A DNA stretch of 64,000 nucleotides from Hydrogenophaga sp. (GCF_030651625.1 NZ_JAUSCF010000024.1:282900-346899), one strand, 5' to 3'. Positions 25,928 to 36,680 are shown, counted from the stretch's first letter. Numbers and translations are program-made. Notes: generated by a model from the letters alone, not told the origin.

Positions 25928-27717
25928 GGTTGCACCTGAAATCTCTTCAGCGTATTGAGAAGCGTCTCATTGTCGTTGGCCAGGAGAAGGCCTTCTCGCC
26001 AGATTTTCAATGCCTGCTCGCGTTGACCCAGCACCCAGTGAACCTCACCGAGGTGGGCCGCGATTTCTGCATCCGGACGTTTGCCGTAGGCCGCTTGCAG
26101 GATGCTCAGCGCACGCGGCACATTGCCCATTCGGAATTCGACCCATCCCAGGCTGTCCTGGATGTAGGCGTCACCAGGCGCCAACGCCACCGCTTTTTCG
26201 ATCAATTCCTTGGCTTCGGGCAGGCGGACGTTGCGATCGGCGAGTGAGTAACCCAGTGCGTTGTAGGCATGGTGGAAATCGGGTTTGGCCGCAATCAACT
26301 GCCGAAGCAGGACTTCCATTTCAGCCAGGTTGTCGGCTTTCTCGGCCATCATGGCCTGGTCGTAAAGCAGGTCGGTCTGGTCCGGGAACTGCCTCACAGC
26401 TTCCTTATAGACCAGATAGGCCTCTTGCCACTGCTTGAAGTCCCTGAGCAACTGGGCTTCTGCCACCAGCTTGAGTCTGGCATCGTCAGGTCGGCGTTCA
26501 GGGTGGTTGCGCAGCAGTGCCCGGGCCTCGGTCATCTGTCCCTGTCTGGCCAGGAGCGACGCACGGCGCATTTGCGCTGCCATGATGTCGTCTGCATTTT
26601 CAATGCGGTCGAGCCAGGCATTGGCCGCCTGAATGTCGTTCTGCTTCTCGGCGATTTGAGCCATGAGCAGATAGGCTTGAGTCAGCCCCCGGGCCGATCG
26701 TTCGTCACCAGCCTCCCGCGCCAGTCGCATGTGATTCTGCAGCGATTTGCTCGCCGCATCCAGCTTGTTTTCCTGAACCTGGATCGTGGCCTGTAGAAGC
26801 CACGCATCCGCCAGCTCAGGCTGGTTCGTGGTCAGGCTCTCCAGTTGACGGGCAGCCTCTGCCGTGCGCTGCAGGTCGAGCAGGATGCGGGCATAGGCCA
26901 GGGGAACCTGTGAACCAAACGGGCCAGCGGGCGAAGCCACGCGCAGATGGTCGCGCACGATGTCCTCCGCCCCGCGCTGGCCGCGTTCCACCAGTTCAAG
27001 GGCCAGCATGGCTGGAAAGGGCGACTGCGGGTTGGCTGCGTGGCCCTTGCGCGCCGACGTCAGCGCAGCTTCGGGTTGCTCCACCGCCAGTTCCATGCGC
27101 CCGACGGTGGTCCATGCCGCCGGCGCATGGGGGCCCTGAAGATAGGGGTTGAGGGTGCCTTGAACCACTTGCAAGGCGAGTGCCTTGTCAGACACGCGCG
27201 CATAGGTTTGCGGAATCGCGTTGATGGTTTCGTCTCGCGAAACGCCGTCGCCAGAGGCCAGCAGAGACGTGAGTGCTGGCCCGGTTTCTGCCACGCGATT
27301 GAGTGCAAGCAGGATCTGCAGCACAAACCGGTCAGCGTCGGGCGACCCAGGCAGATCCCGTGACCAGGCGCGCGCAGCACTGAGCGCCGATTCTCCCGAG
27401 CGTGCCTGCAGGGCGATATCGACCGCTCGTCTGTACAGGAGCGGATCCCGTTGATTGCGTGCCGCATCCAGAATCAGTGAGTAGGCCGCGCCTGCATCTC
27501 CGGTGCGCGCATGGAGTTCACCGATCAGGAGCTGGTAGAACAATGGGGCATCGAGCCCCGAATTCGAAACAGAATCCGAAACGGCTTCGGATGCCTTGAC
27601 TGGATCAGCCGTGCGCGGAGTGGGCGCCGACGTTTGTGCACAGGCTGCCATCGATGACACAGCCATCCATGTGGCCACCATGGCGTGACCGACGCGACGC
27701 TGAAGACTGGGGGGCAT
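25924..27717 (-). CDS. Tetratricopeptide repeat protein, exported
   Basis: About 597 residues. An N-terminal signal segment ends in 'SSMAACAQ', which may be a lipobox or a normal cleavage site. The rest is built of TPR units, seen as repeated W/A-G-Y/F-A patterns, clearest at the C-terminus ('HHAYNALGYSLADRNVRLPEAKELIEKAVALAPGDA' region split over several repeats). I chose the ATG at 27717 because it starts the signal peptide; an ATG at 27774 is in frame with neither start having a good ribosome binding site. The gene overlaps lolB by ATGA and is conserved in this place in Burkholderiales; a role in envelope assembly is plausible but unproven. Confidence 0.85.
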   Translation of the reverse strand: MPPSLQRRVGHAMVATWMAVSSMAACAQTSAPTPRTADPVKASEAVSDSVSNSGLDAPLFYQLLIGELHARTGDAGAAYSLILDAARNQRDPLLYRRAVDIALQARSGESALSAARAWSRDLPGSPDADRFVLQILLALNRVAETGPALTSLLASGDGVSRDETINAIPQTYARVSDKALALQVVQGTLNPYLQGPHAPAAWTTVGRMELAVEQPEAALTSARKGHAANPQSPFPAMLALELVERGQRGAEDIVRDHLRVASPAGPFGSQVPLAYARILLDLQRTAEAARQLESLTTNQPELADAWLLQATIQVQENKLDAASKSLQNHMRLAREAGDERSARGLTQAYLLMAQIAEKQNDIQAANAWLDRIENADDIMAAQMRRASLLARQGQMTEARALLRNHPERRPDDARLKLVAEAQLLRDFKQWQEAYLVYKEAVRQFPDQTDLLYDQAMMAEKADNLAEMEVLLRQLIAAKPDFHHAYNALGYSLADRNVRLPEAKELIEKAVALAPGDAYIQDSLGWVEFRMGNVPRALSILQAAYGKRPDAEIAAHLGEVHWVLGQREQALKIWREGLLLANDNETLLNTLKRFQVQP

Positions 27718-27866
27718 GGTGTCGCTACGCTGGCAATCCAGAAGGGGTGTGGGGGTGCTGCGCAGGGTAGACATCGGATGATGATAATTGAAGGGTTGTG
27801 GTCCGAAGTGGATAGGAGTCCAAGACCCTCATTGCGTTCCACCCCTTTTGAGAATGCCGACACGTC

Positions 27867-28682
27867 ATGCCTGAATTGCCCGAAGTCGAGGTCACACGTC
27901 GGAGTTTCGTCGACCGCATTGCCGGGGCGAAGGTGCTGGGCGTGCATTTGGGAAAGCCACTGCGCTGGCCACTTGGGTGTGAGGCATCTGAGCTCCTGGG
28001 GCGTTCTGTGCTTGAGGTGACGAGACGAGGCAAGTACCTCATCGTCCAGCTTGATGACGGCATCCTCCTTGTCCATCTGGGCATGTCGGGTAGTCTCCAG
28101 TTTGCTCCCTCATTGCCCGAGAGGGGTCCGCACGACCATTTCGAGCTTCACACCAGCAGGGGTGTCCTGCGCCTTCACGATCCCCGTCGCTTTGGTGCTG
28201 TCGTGTACGCCACAGGGGTGAGTGAGCCGCCTGCCACCAAGCTTCTCGAGCGGCTGGGGGTCGAGCCACTTGAAGCAGGTTTTGATGCGCTGCGGTTTCA
28301 TCAGGCGCTGCGACAGCGCCGCAGCAGCATCAAGCAGGTACTGCTTGCAGGCGATATCGTGGTGGGGGTGGGCAATATCTACGCATCCGAGGCCTTGTTT
28401 GCTGCCGGCATACGACCCACACTCCGTGCCGACCGACTGAGCAAACCGCGTGCCATACGCCTCCATGGGGCCATCGTCGCGGTCTTGCAACGGGCCCTGG
28501 TTCTGGGAGGCAGCACACTGCGCGATTTTTCCAGTGCCGAGGGACAGTCCGGCTACTTTCAGCTCGATGCGATGGTTTACGGTCGAGCCGGCCTGCCATG
28601 CCGCGTCTGTGGTAGCGTCGTCAAGCTTGTTCGTCAGGGTCAGCGCTCGACCTTTTTCTGCCCCAAGTGCCAGAAGCCCTGA
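27867..28682 (+). CDS. mutM: Formamidopyrimidine-DNA glycosylase
   Basis: A 271-residue Fpg enzyme removing 8-oxoguanine. The N-terminus 'MPELPEVEV' gives the catalytic Pro1 and Glu2 after methionine removal; 'LLVHLGMSG' and '[12 protein letters not shown]' are family motifs, and the C-terminal zinc finger is 'CRVCGSVV...FFCPKC'. It stands with mutY, separated by a dynamin-like gene, so two of three GO-system enzymes are close together. Confidence 0.97.
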   Translation: MPELPEVEVTRRSFVDRIAGAKVLGVHLGKPLRWPLGCEASELLGRSVLEVTRRGKYLIVQLDDGILLVHLGMSGSLQFAPSLPERGPHDHFELHTSRGVLRLHDPRRFGAVVYATGVSEPPATKLLERLGVEPLEAGFDALRFHQALRQRRSSIKQVLLAGDIVVGVGNIYASEALFAAGIRPTLRADRLSKPRAIRLHGAIVAVLQRALVLGGSTLRDFSSAEGQSGYFQLDAMVYGRAGLPCRVCGSVVKLVRQGQRSTFFCPKCQKP

Positions 28683-28689
28683 GCATCGG

Positions 28690-28708
28690 GGGTGCGCCTG
28701 GCGCACCC
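28690..28708 (+). terminator. Possible terminator hairpin after mutM
   Basis: GGGTGCGC and GCGCACCC pair over a CTG loop, seven bases after the mutM stop. There is no T-run downstream, so it may be a weak or Rho-assisted terminator. Confidence 0.45.
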
Positions 28709-28752
28709 GTTGTACCGTACCTCTGACGATATGGATTCTGGCCAGGGGCCGG

Positions 28753-28761
28753 TGCTATATT
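28753..28761 (+). promoter_or_regulatory. Extended -10 promoter element for dynamin-like gene
   Basis: TGCTATATT matches an extended -10 (TGnTATAAT-like) and lies 25 bases before the chosen ATG at 28786. No convincing -35 was found, which is usual for extended -10 promoters. A GGG about 4 bases before the ATG serves as ribosome binding site. Confidence 0.4.
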
Positions 28762-28785
28762 GCCGGCATCAAAGAGACAAGGGAT

Positions 28786-30729
28786 ATGAGCTTCAATCAG
28801 GAATTCGATCAGCACGGGGTGTGGCGCCGACAGTTTGCCTTGCGGCTGCGGCTATTGTCCGAGTGGCTGACCGACCACGACCTGATGGAGCCCGGTATTC
28901 GCGAGCGCCTGGACCAGCTTCATGAGCAGGTTCGCAACGACAAGATCATGGTGGCCTTTGTTGCGGAGTTCTCTCGCGGCAAGTCTGAACTGATCAACGC
29001 CGTTTTTTTTGCCGGGTACGGTCGCCGCATCATGCCTGCCAGCGCCGGGCGCACCACCATGTGTCCGACCGAACTCGGGTACGACGCAGACATTCCGCCT
29101 TGCCTGCGACTGCTCCCCATTGAGACCCGCCTGCACGCCAAGTCGCTGCTTGACTGGCGCAATGCGCCCGAAAAATGGGAGCGTATCGACCTGGATGTGA
29201 ACGATCCCCATCAACTGGCACAAGCGATCCAGAAAGTGGCCGAGGTCCGCAAGGTCACTCAGGCAGAGGCTGCCGCTCTGGGCTTCTGGAACGACGAACT
29301 GCCTGATGACAACCCCCTGCCCAGCCCGGACGGGATGATCGAAGTGCCGAAATGGCGGCACGCATTGATCAACATGGCGCACCCGCTGCTCAAGCAGGGA
29401 CTGGTGATTCTGGACACGCCAGGGCTCAATGCCATTGGCGCCGAACCTGAGCTGACCGTCAGTCTGTTGCCTCAGGCACATGCGGTGGTGTTCATCCTGG
29501 CGGCCGACACCGGTGTGACCAAATCCGACCTGGGCATCTGGCGTCAGCACCTCTCGGTGTTGGGTGAGGGCACAGAGTCTCGACTGGTGGTGCTGAACAA
29601 GATCGACACCATGTGGGATGCGCTGAGTTCGCCCGAGCAGGTTCAGCTTCAGATCGCATCCCAGAGAACCGATGCTGCCGACATTCTGGGATTGTCGCCA
29701 CGCCAGGTGCTTGCCGTGTCAGCGCAAAAGGGGCTTTTGGCAAAGGTCAATCGCGACAAGAAGCTGCTCAAGGCGAGCAAACTGATGGAGCTGGAGACAG
29801 CGCTGGGTGTGGATCTGCTGGGCCAGCGTCGCGCGATTCTTAGAGCGGCTGTGGCATCAGGCATACAGTCCCTTCGTCTGGAGACCAGTCGACTGGTGCA
29901 CACGCGTGCGCGCGATCTGGTGGAGCAGGTGCAGGAATTGGAAGGACTTCGAGGCAAGAACGACGGGGTCATCAAGCAGATGCGTTTGCGCATCGAGCAG
30001 GAGCAGGCCGAGTTTGATGCGAGTGGAGCGAAGATACAGGCGGTGCGTTCGGTGCACTTGCGGCTGTTGAAAGACCTTTTTGCGCTGCTGGGACACACCC
30101 ATCTCAAGATCGAGGTGGCAGCGCTCACAAAGGCACTCAAGCAACCGGGTGTCAAGCTGGGTGTGCGTCGGGCATATGGGAAGACCTTTGAGAGCCTGCG
30201 CGAGGGCCTCATCCAGACAGAGCGTCTGGCGGGTGAAATCCAGGCCATGCTGGAGGGCAGCTTCAAAGGATTGAATGCCGAATACGGGTTTTCTCTGCAG
30301 GCGCCCCCCCAACCCAAGCTCGCTCGCTTCTACAGGGATCTGGAACTGATTGAAAAGAGCCACGTCCAGTACCTCAGCCTGGGCAATGCACTCAGGCTCG
30401 CACAACCTGAATTTGCCGAACGGCTGGCCAGAGCGCTCATGAGCCGCCTGCGCGTGGTGTTTGAGACGGCGGTCAACGAGGTCGAGCTGTGGAACAAGTC
30501 GGCTGCTGCGCAGCTTGACGCCCAGTTGCGCGAGCGCCGACGCAACTTCGGCCGACGCATCGAAGCGGTTTCACGTATCCAGCAGGCAGCGGGCGGCCTC
30601 AATGAGCGGATTCGCGAGCTGCAGGCGTTACAGGCCGAACTCCATCTGGCAGACGCCAAGCTGGCCGAACTCACGGAACACCTGCTCTCAGCCAAGGAAG
30701 ACGAAGTCGCAGAAGCAACGGCTGCATGA
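28786..30729 (+). CDS. Dynamin-like GTPase family protein
   Basis: A 647-residue large GTPase. G1 is 'FSRGKSELIN', a G2-like threonine is in 'GRTTMCPTEL', G3 is 'ILDTPGLNAIG' and G4 'LNKIDTMWD'. The second half is helical with coiled-coil character ('LRGKNDGVIKQMRLRIEQEQ', 'NERIRELQALQAELHLADAK'), like the stalk of bacterial dynamins. No clear transmembrane pair is seen, so membrane contact, if any, is peripheral. The ATG at 28786 follows AAGGG; the same frame is open far upstream into mutM. It overlaps mutY by ATGA. Single-copy members of this family between mutM and mutY are found in betaproteobacteria; the function is not established. Confidence 0.87.
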   Translation: MSFNQEFDQHGVWRRQFALRLRLLSEWLTDHDLMEPGIRERLDQLHEQVRNDKIMVAFVAEFSRGKSELINAVFFAGYGRRIMPASAGRTTMCPTELGYDADIPPCLRLLPIETRLHAKSLLDWRNAPEKWERIDLDVNDPHQLAQAIQKVAEVRKVTQAEAAALGFWNDELPDDNPLPSPDGMIEVPKWRHALINMAHPLLKQGLVILDTPGLNAIGAEPELTVSLLPQAHAVVFILAADTGVTKSDLGIWRQHLSVLGEGTESRLVVLNKIDTMWDALSSPEQVQLQIASQRTDAADILGLSPRQVLAVSAQKGLLAKVNRDKKLLKASKLMELETALGVDLLGQRRAILRAAVASGIQSLRLETSRLVHTRARDLVEQVQELEGLRGKNDGVIKQMRLRIEQEQAEFDASGAKIQAVRSVHLRLLKDLFALLGHTHLKIEVAALTKALKQPGVKLGVRRAYGKTFESLREGLIQTERLAGEIQAMLEGSFKGLNAEYGFSLQAPPQPKLARFYRDLELIEKSHVQYLSLGNALRLAQPEFAERLARALMSRLRVVFETAVNEVELWNKSAAAQLDAQLRERRRNFGRRIEAVSRIQQAAGGLNERIRELQALQAELHLADAKLAELTEHLLSAKEDEVAEATAA

Positions 30730-31859
30730 GCAGCGGCGCGTCTGTTGGCGCTGGCTGCGCCGTACCTGCCGGTTTTGCAGCAGCCCTGATCGCCTGGCAG
30801 CGGGTACATGGCCGTCATGGCCTTCCCTGGCAGAGCACCCGCGATCCTTATGTGGTCTGGCTCTCGGAAGTCATGCTGCAACAGACACAGGTGAGCACGG
30901 TGCTCACCTATTTCCCTCGATTCCTCTTGCGGTTTCCAGATGTGAGGGCCTTGGCCAGCGCCAGCACAGACGAAGTGATGGCCCTCTGGAGCGGACTGGG
31001 CTACTACAGTCGTGCGCGCAACCTGCACCGCTGCGCCCAGATGGTGGTGACCGAGCATGGGGGTGAGTTTCCCCGGTTTGCCAGCGCTCTGGCAACGCTT
31101 CCGGGTATTGGCGAGTCCACTGCTGCTGCCATTGCCGCGTTCTGCCATGGCGAGAAAATCTCGATTGTCGACGGCAATGTGCGGCGGGTGCTGAGTCGGC
31201 TGCTGGCCTATTCAGGTGACCTGTCAATGGCATCGGCGCAGAAGGAGCTGAGCTTGCTGGCTCAGGCGCTGGTACCCAAGACCACTTTCGGCGACGATAT
31301 GTCGGCCTACACGCAAGGGCTCATGGACCTGGGTGCCACCGTCTGCACCCGAAGCCGGCCGCTGTGCGAACGATGTCCCGTGTCGGAGCTTTGTCGTGCC
31401 CGGGCCGCAGGCATCGCCGAACAGTTTCCGGTCAAGACCCGAAAGACCAAGAGACGGCACGAAACCTGGTGGCTCCTGTTGGCGAAGAGGGTGCTGCGTT
31501 CTGGCCAGATTCAATGGTGGCTTTTGCGCCGTCCAGCCCGGGGCATCTGGGCCGGGCTCTATTGCGCGCCCGTGTTTGAGAGCGAGGTCAGGCTGATGGA
31601 CACACTTGACGCCGCACAGCGCGAAGAAGTGCAGTTGCTTGAGCCGGTATCGCACAGCCTGACGCACCGGGAACTGCGGTTGCAGCCGTTGCTGCTGGAA
31701 ATTGCAGAGCCATGCGCTGCTGTGCCTGCAGGCGAGGGTCAGTGGGTGTCTGAGCGCGATCTGCACGCCCATGGGATGCCGGCCCCGTTGCGCGCATTGC
31801 TGATGGCTCAAGCTCAGCAGCCAGCCGCCCCTGTTCAGGGAGCCGCACCTGCCCGCTGA
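30726..31859 (+). CDS. mutY: A/G-specific adenine glycosylase
   Basis: A 377-residue base excision repair enzyme removing adenine opposite 8-oxoguanine. Motifs: '[20 protein letters not shown]' containing the catalytic glutamate, helix-hairpin-helix '[18 protein letters not shown]', catalytic aspartate in '[14 protein letters not shown]', and the iron-sulfur ligands C-x6-C-x2-C-x5-C ('[17 protein letters not shown]'). The C-terminal Nudix-like domain ('[17 protein letters not shown]') recognises 8-oxoG. It starts within the end of the dynamin-like gene and its last 25 bases overlap rapZ on the other strand. Confidence 0.97.
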   Translation: MSSGASVGAGCAVPAGFAAALIAWQRVHGRHGLPWQSTRDPYVVWLSEVMLQQTQVSTVLTYFPRFLLRFPDVRALASASTDEVMALWSGLGYYSRARNLHRCAQMVVTEHGGEFPRFASALATLPGIGESTAAAIAAFCHGEKISIVDGNVRRVLSRLLAYSGDLSMASAQKELSLLAQALVPKTTFGDDMSAYTQGLMDLGATVCTRSRPLCERCPVSELCRARAAGIAEQFPVKTRKTKRRHETWWLLLAKRVLRSGQIQWWLLRRPARGIWAGLYCAPVFESEVRLMDTLDAAQREEVQLLEPVSHSLTHRELRLQPLLLEIAEPCAAVPAGEGQWVSERDLHAHGMPAPLRALLMAQAQQPAAPVQGAAPAR

Positions 31860-32761
31860 GCCAGCGTTGCAGGCCAGCCGTCGATTTCGCGATGACGCAC
31901 GCGCGTGGCCCATTCCGCACCAAAAGCCTTGGCCAGTCGCTCGACAAGGTACACCGACCGGTGTTGTCCGCCGGTACAACCAATGGCGACGGTGACGTAG
32001 CTTCGGTGGTCTTTCAGCATGTGGGGGAGCCACTGTTCGAGGAAGGCCTGGATCTGCGCTTCCATTGCCCGAACTTCATCCTGGACTTCAAGATACGCTG
32101 CCACCGCCGCATCGCGGCCGGTCAGGGGTTTGAGTGCGGGCTCATAGTGGGGGTTGGGCAGCATACGCACGTCGAACACGAAATCCGCATCCATGGGAAT
32201 GCCCCGCTTGAACGCGAACGACTCAAACACCAGCGTCAAGGGCGCAGGTGATGTGCTGAGCAGCGCTTTGATGTGGCTTCTGAGTTGAGCTGGCCGGATC
32301 AGGCTGGTGTCAAGCACCAGCGCCTGGTCGCGGAGCTCAGCCAGAAGATCCCGCTCGTGTTCGATGGCGTCGGTCAGAGCCCGTTGCTGGTCGTTGGCGG
32401 TCTTGAGCGAGAGTGGATGCAGACGTCTGGTTTCCGAGAACCGTCGCACAAGCGTGTCTGTGGTGGCATCCAGAAAGACTGTGGTGAGCTGGATTTTTTT
32501 CTCGGCCTTCCGGGTGAGACGTTTCAACCGCTCCGGCAAACCAGGCAGTGAAGCGGCGCTGCGCACATCCATGGCAATGGCCACCTTGTGCGCTCGGTGG
32601 GTTTGATCCAGTTCGACAAAGGCATCGAGCAGGTCAGGTGGCAGGTTGTCCACGCAGAAAAACCCGATGTCTTCCAGCGCTGTCAGCGCGACCGATTTGC
32701 CTGATCCGGACATGCCCGTGATCAAGACCAGTTCAATGGCGGTGTCTGGCGTATCTGTCAT
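31835..32761 (-). CDS. rapZ: RNase adapter protein RapZ
   Basis: A 308-residue P-loop protein. Walker A is '[11 protein letters not shown]', then '[10 protein letters not shown]', and the C-terminal domain has '[20 protein letters not shown]'. RapZ regulates glucosamine-6-phosphate synthesis through GlmZ in enterobacteria; in other bacteria the family binds nucleotides and UDP-GlcNAc. I chose the ATG at 32761, where the protein begins just before the P-loop strand; the open frame extends upstream into recN. The 3' end overlaps mutY by 25 bases. Confidence 0.93.
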   Translation of the reverse strand: MTDTPDTAIELVLITGMSGSGKSVALTALEDIGFFCVDNLPPDLLDAFVELDQTHRAHKVAIAMDVRSAASLPGLPERLKRLTRKAEKKIQLTTVFLDATTDTLVRRFSETRRLHPLSLKTANDQQRALTDAIEHERDLLAELRDQALVLDTSLIRPAQLRSHIKALLSTSPAPLTLVFESFAFKRGIPMDADFVFDVRMLPNPHYEPALKPLTGRDAAVAAYLEVQDEVRAMEAQIQAFLEQWLPHMLKDHRSYVTVAIGCTGGQHRSVYLVERLAKAFGAEWATRVRHREIDGWPATLAQRAGAAP

Positions 32762-32775
32762 GTGACTGGATGGGA

Positions 32776-34419
32776 TCAAGCCATGAGCAGTTCGCGCGCA
32801 TGAGCCAATGACACTGCCGACTGGACGCTCCCGCCCAGCATGCGCGCCAGTTCTTGCACGCGCGACTCGGCTGCGATAGGGGCCACCGTGCTCAAGGTCT
32901 GCTTTCCTGAACGATGCTTGCTCACCAGCAAATGTTGATCGGCACACGCGGCCACCTGCGCCAGATGGGTCACCGCTAGCACCTGCCGGTCCTGTCCGAG
33001 CTGTTTCAGCAACCGACCGACCGTGTGTGCCACAGCGCCACCAATTCCTGAATCGACTTCGTCAAAAATGAGCGTGGGCGCGGTTCCCAGCTGGCTGGTC
33101 ACCACCGAAATGGCGAGAGCGATGCGCGAGAGCTCACCGCCAGAGGCCACTTTGCCGACGGACTTGGGCGTGGTGCCGGCGTGGCCCGCCACCAGAAATT
33201 CCACGTGCTCCCAACCGTGCGCCTGAGGTTCATCCAGCTTCCTGAGTGCCACATCAAAAACACCGCCTTCCATGCCCAAGGTCTGCATCGTCGCGGTGAC
33301 AGCAGCAGAAAGCCGTGGAGCGGCTTGCTGGCGCTTTTTTGTCAGTGTATTGGCTGTCTTCTCGAAAGCCAGCCAAGCCTGTTGTTCGGCCTGCTTCAAA
33401 TGAGCCAGATCCAGCGCCTGCCCGATTTGCCCCAGTTCGGTCTTCCATTGCGTGAGCAGGTCGGCGAGATCCTCGGGAGCTCGGCGGTAGCGCCTGGCCA
33501 GCGACACCCACAACGAAATCCTTTGATCCAGGGATTCAAGTTGCTCTGGATCAAGGTCGGCGTGGCGGGTGTATTGATGCAGGTTGTGCAACGTGTCCTG
33601 GACTTGGGCGAGCACGCCTTCAAGCGACTCGATGTGTTCGACGAACAGCGGTTCGATGTGGGATTGGGCCTTCAGTGCTGAAACCGCCCTATGGATCAGT
33701 CCGGTGGCGCTGGAGTCTTCTTCATCGAGTGCGGTCAACGCGGTCTGAGCTGCGTCCAGCAGCGCTTGTGCGTTGGCCAGGCGTGCATGCCGGGTGTTGA
33801 GGTCTTCCCATTCGCCGGCGAGAGGCGCGAGCTTTTCCAGTTCACCCAGTTGCCAGCTCAGTCGGTCTCTCTCCTCTTGAAGCGAAGCCTGCCGCTCAGT
33901 GGCATCCATCACGGCCTTGCGACGCTCTCGCCAGGTCATCCAGCCTTGTTCCGCTTCCCGTGTGTCGATTCCTGCGTAGGCGTCAAGCAGTTGGCGCACT
34001 GCCTGGGGGCGCGTGAGACTTTGCCAGGCATGCTGGCCGTGAATATCCACCAACGGTTCGGCCAATGCCTTGAGCTGTGCCACGGTGGCTGCGCTGCCAT
34101 TGATCCAGGCGCGACTTCGACCTTCCGTATCGATCGTTCGCCGCAGCAGCAAAGGCTCATCAACCCCGAATCCATGCTCTTCGAGCCAGGGCATCAGCGA
34201 GGGCAGGGCTTCGAACTCGACAGCGATCTCGCACCGCTGCGCGCCTTCGCGCACCACGCCGCTCTCTGCTCTGCCACCGAGTGCAAGCTGCAGAGCATCG
34301 ACCAGAATGGATTTGCCAGCACCGGTTTCACCCGTGAGCACGCCAAATCCCTTTTCGAGCTCAAGGTCGAGAGATTGCACGATCACGAAGTCGCGCAAAA
34401 CGATGCGTCGCAGGCTCAT
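32776..34419 (-). CDS. recN: DNA repair protein RecN
   Basis: A 547-residue SMC-like ATPase. The N-terminal '[20 protein letters not shown]' strand and Walker A '[20 protein letters not shown]', long coiled-coil arms in the middle, and the C-terminal signature '[15 protein letters not shown]' with Walker B '[13 protein letters not shown]' are all present. RecN acts in double-strand break repair. It lies 14 bases upstream of rapZ on the same strand. Confidence 0.96.
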   Translation of the reverse strand: MSLRRIVLRDFVIVQSLDLELEKGFGVLTGETGAGKSILVDALQLALGGRAESGVVREGAQRCEIAVEFEALPSLMPWLEEHGFGVDEPLLLRRTIDTEGRSRAWINGSAATVAQLKALAEPLVDIHGQHAWQSLTRPQAVRQLLDAYAGIDTREAEQGWMTWRERRKAVMDATERQASLQEERDRLSWQLGELEKLAPLAGEWEDLNTRHARLANAQALLDAAQTALTALDEEDSSATGLIHRAVSALKAQSHIEPLFVEHIESLEGVLAQVQDTLHNLHQYTRHADLDPEQLESLDQRISLWVSLARRYRRAPEDLADLLTQWKTELGQIGQALDLAHLKQAEQQAWLAFEKTANTLTKKRQQAAPRLSAAVTATMQTLGMEGGVFDVALRKLDEPQAHGWEHVEFLVAGHAGTTPKSVGKVASGGELSRIALAISVVTSQLGTAPTLIFDEVDSGIGGAVAHTVGRLLKQLGQDRQVLAVTHLAQVAACADQHLLVSKHRSGKQTLSTVAPIAAESRVQELARMLGGSVQSAVSLAHARELLMA

Positions 34420-34508
34420 GAAATGGAGAAGGTAGAGAGCGTGTTCCAGAACACAAACAAATTCCAGGGCCGAACAGGAGCCAAGGAGCCTGTATTCTGA
34501 CCGTTAAT

Positions 34509-35426
34509 TCAGACCCCTTCATTCCAGTGCAGCTTCTTTCTCAGGGTATCGAAGTAGTTCCAGCCGGAGGGGTGCAAGAGCCGCAAGGCGTGCTCCGATC
34601 GGCGAACCACGATCCGGTCCCCGTGGAGCAGGCTGGTGAGCGACTGCATGTCGAAGTTGGCACTGGCGTCCTTTCCAGAGACGATTTCCACCGCAATCTC
34701 GCTGCGTGCCGGGAGCACGACTGGCCGATTCGACAGGGTGTGTGGCGCGATCGGCACCATGACCCAGCCGTCGATGGCCGGATGCAGCAATGGGCCGCCC
34801 GCCGAAAGGGCGTAGGCAGTGGATCCGGTGGGCGACGCGATGATCAGGCCGTCGGCCCGCTGGTTGGCCACGAAATGACCGTCCACCTCCACTCGCAGCT
34901 CGATCATGCTGGCGGCCCCGCCGCGGTTGACGACGACATCATTGAGCGCTGTGGCTTCAAAGACGCAGCGGCCATCCCGCCACACCGAAGCAGCCATCAG
35001 CGCCCGGGCTTCTTCTTCAAATTCGCCGCGCAAGATGGGCTTCAGCGTTTCGCGGAAGCTTTCAAACGGCACGTCGGTGATGAAGCCCAGCCGGCCTTGA
35101 TTGATACCCACCAGGGGAAGGCCGTAGCGTGCCAGCTGGCGGCCGATGCCCAGCATGGTCCCGTCTCCACCCACCACGAGCGCGAGATCACAGGTTTGCC
35201 CCATGGCGGGAACCGTGAGCGCTGGATACTGGAGCAATCCGGTGTTGAGCGCTGTGTCGCGTTCCAGCGACACCTCGCACCCTTCGTCATGCAGGAAGTG
35301 GGCAATTTCTTCAACGGCGTTTCGAGCACCTGGTGCATGGTACTTGCCGACAATGACCACATGGGCGAATCGAAGGCCACTGGCCGTCCGCGAAGAGGGG
35401 GTCCGTTGGTCGGTGGCGTGGCTCAT
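34509..35426 (-). CDS. nadK: NAD kinase
   Basis: A 305-residue ATP-NAD kinase making NADP. The GGDG motif is '[14 protein letters not shown]', followed by '[12 protein letters not shown]' and '[22 protein letters not shown]'. The ATG at 35426 was chosen on family length; the frame is open upstream across hrcA. It is divergent from hrcA, as in most betaproteobacteria, and its product feeds redox metabolism. Confidence 0.96.
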   Translation of the reverse strand: MSHATDQRTPSSRTASGLRFAHVVIVGKYHAPGARNAVEEIAHFLHDEGCEVSLERDTALNTGLLQYPALTVPAMGQTCDLALVVGGDGTMLGIGRQLARYGLPLVGINQGRLGFITDVPFESFRETLKPILRGEFEEEARALMAASVWRDGRCVFEATALNDVVVNRGGAASMIELRVEVDGHFVANQRADGLIIASPTGSTAYALSAGGPLLHPAIDGWVMVPIAPHTLSNRPVVLPARSEIAVEIVSGKDASANFDMQSLTSLLHGDRIVVRRSEHALRLLHPSGWNYFDTLRKKLHWNEGV

Positions 35427-35519
35427 GAGCAAATTACAGCACAGCTGGCCGATCGCTCCAGTCTCCCAAACCCTCGTTGTCGCTCGGCACAACAGCGACA
35501 CACTCCTTAGAATGCAGGC

Positions 35520-36539
35520 ATGCTGGATGACCGCGCAAAGCTCTTGCTCAAAGCCCTGGTCGAGCGATACATCGCCGACGGTCAACCTGTTGGTTCGAGA
35601 ACGCTCGCCAAGGCCGCCGGGCTGGACCTGTCGCCAGCGACGATTCGCAATGTGATGAGTGACCTGGAAGAGTTGGGATTGATTGTCAGCCCCCATACTT
35701 CAGCAGGGCGAATCCCCACGGCACGCGGTTATCGTCTGTTTGTCGACACCATGTTGACCGTGCGCCGAGAGAGTCTCTCTCCAGTGGGCGACATGTCTGC
35801 GCCCAGTATTCAAGGGGGGCAACCCCAGCGCGTCATCAGTCACGCGGCGAACATGCTTTCGAATCTGTCCCAGTTCGTTGGGGTGGTGATGGCTCCCAGG
35901 CGTGCATCTGTGTTTCGACACATCGAGTTCCTGAGCCTGTCTGAACGCAGGGTGCTGGTCATCATCGTGTCACCCGATGGCGACGTTCAGAACCGCATCA
36001 TTCACACCCAGGTGGATTTTTCCCAGACCCAGTTGCTGGAGGCCGCCAACTTTCTCAATGCTCACTACGCTGGCCTCACGATGGAGGCTGTGCGCGAGCG
36101 TCTGCGGACCGAAGTGGATGCGTTGCGAGGTGAAATTGCCGATCTGATGAAGGCAGCAGTGGACATAGGTGTCGAGGGCGACAGCGATCACGAGGACGTG
36201 GTCGTTTCTGGTGAGCGCAATCTTTTGTCCGTCAGCGAGTTCTCCAGCGACATGGGCCAGTTGCGTCGCATGTTTGATCTGTTCGAGCAAAAGACCCAGC
36301 TCATCCGGTTGCTCGACGTGTCTACCCAGGCCGACGGCGTGCGCATCTACATCGGTGGGGAGAGTCAGGTGGTGCCGTTTGAGGATCTGTCAGTGGTCAC
36401 CGCTCCATACGAAGTCGATGGAAAGGTGGTTGGAACACTCGGCGTGATCGGGCCACAGCGCATGCCGTACGACAAGATGATCCAGATCGTCGATGTCACG
36501 GCCAAACTGGTGAGCAACGCGCTCAGCCACAGCAAATAG
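35520..36539 (+). CDS. hrcA: Heat-inducible transcription repressor HrcA
   Basis: A 339-residue repressor of class I heat-shock genes, binding CIRCE. The N-terminal winged helix is '[20 protein letters not shown]...[18 protein letters not shown]', followed by '[18 protein letters not shown]', and the C-terminal GAF-like domain ends with '[18 protein letters not shown]'. No CIRCE inverted repeat was found in the 93 bases between nadK and hrcA, so self-control is not supported. A TAGAAT close before the ATG may be a -10. Confidence 0.96.
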   Translation: MLDDRAKLLLKALVERYIADGQPVGSRTLAKAAGLDLSPATIRNVMSDLEELGLIVSPHTSAGRIPTARGYRLFVDTMLTVRRESLSPVGDMSAPSIQGGQPQRVISHAANMLSNLSQFVGVVMAPRRASVFRHIEFLSLSERRVLVIIVSPDGDVQNRIIHTQVDFSQTQLLEAANFLNAHYAGLTMEAVRERLRTEVDALRGEIADLMKAAVDIGVEGDSDHEDVVVSGERNLLSVSEFSSDMGQLRRMFDLFEQKTQLIRLLDVSTQADGVRIYIGGESQVVPFEDLSVVTAPYEVDGKVVGTLGVIGPQRMPYDKMIQIVDVTAKLVSNALSHSK

Positions 36540-36556
36540 CCGTGTGCGGGTGCGCC

Positions 36557-36562
36557 TACAAT
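36557..36562 (+). promoter_or_regulatory. -10 element before tRNA (CAT)
   Basis: TACAAT lies 12 bases before the mature tRNA 5' end, just after the hrcA stop codon. No good -35 was seen, so transcription from hrcA may also contribute. Confidence 0.4.
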
Positions 36563-36574
36563 GCGCATTCCGTA

Positions 36575-36651
36575 GGGCCGTTAGCTCAGTTGGTTAGAGC
36601 AGAGGACTCATAATCCTTTGGTCGTAGGTTCAAGTCCTACACGGCCTACCA
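36575..36651 (+). tRNA. tRNA with anticodon CAT (Met elongator or Ile2)
   Basis: A 77-nt cloverleaf with encoded CCA. Acceptor GGGCCGT/ACGGCCT (with a G-T closing pair possible), D arm GCTC...GAGC, anticodon stem GAGGA/TCCTT with loop CTCATAA, T arm GTAGG TTCAAGT CCTAC, discriminator A. The CAT anticodon reads AUG, or AUA if the wobble C is changed to lysidine by TilS. The 'TTGGTCG..GGTTCAAGTCC' variable and T-arm segment resembles tRNA-Ile2 more than elongator tRNA-Met of E. coli, but I cannot decide from sequence alone. It is not an initiator tRNA. Confidence 0.93.
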
Positions 36652-36660
36652 AAAAAGCCA

Positions 36661-36669
36661 TGCTATACT
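36661..36669 (+). promoter_or_regulatory. Extended -10 promoter for tRNA-Arg
   Basis: TGCTATACT fits an extended -10 element and ends 11 bases before the tRNA-Arg 5' end, in the 29-base gap between the two tRNA genes. It suggests tRNA-Arg can be transcribed separately. Confidence 0.5.
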
Positions 36670-36680
36670 GCAGGGCTTGC

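Noticed and set aside
35427..35519. CIRCE operator before hrcA
   Set aside because: No TTAGCACTC-N9-GAGTGCTAA or close variant was found between nadK and hrcA.
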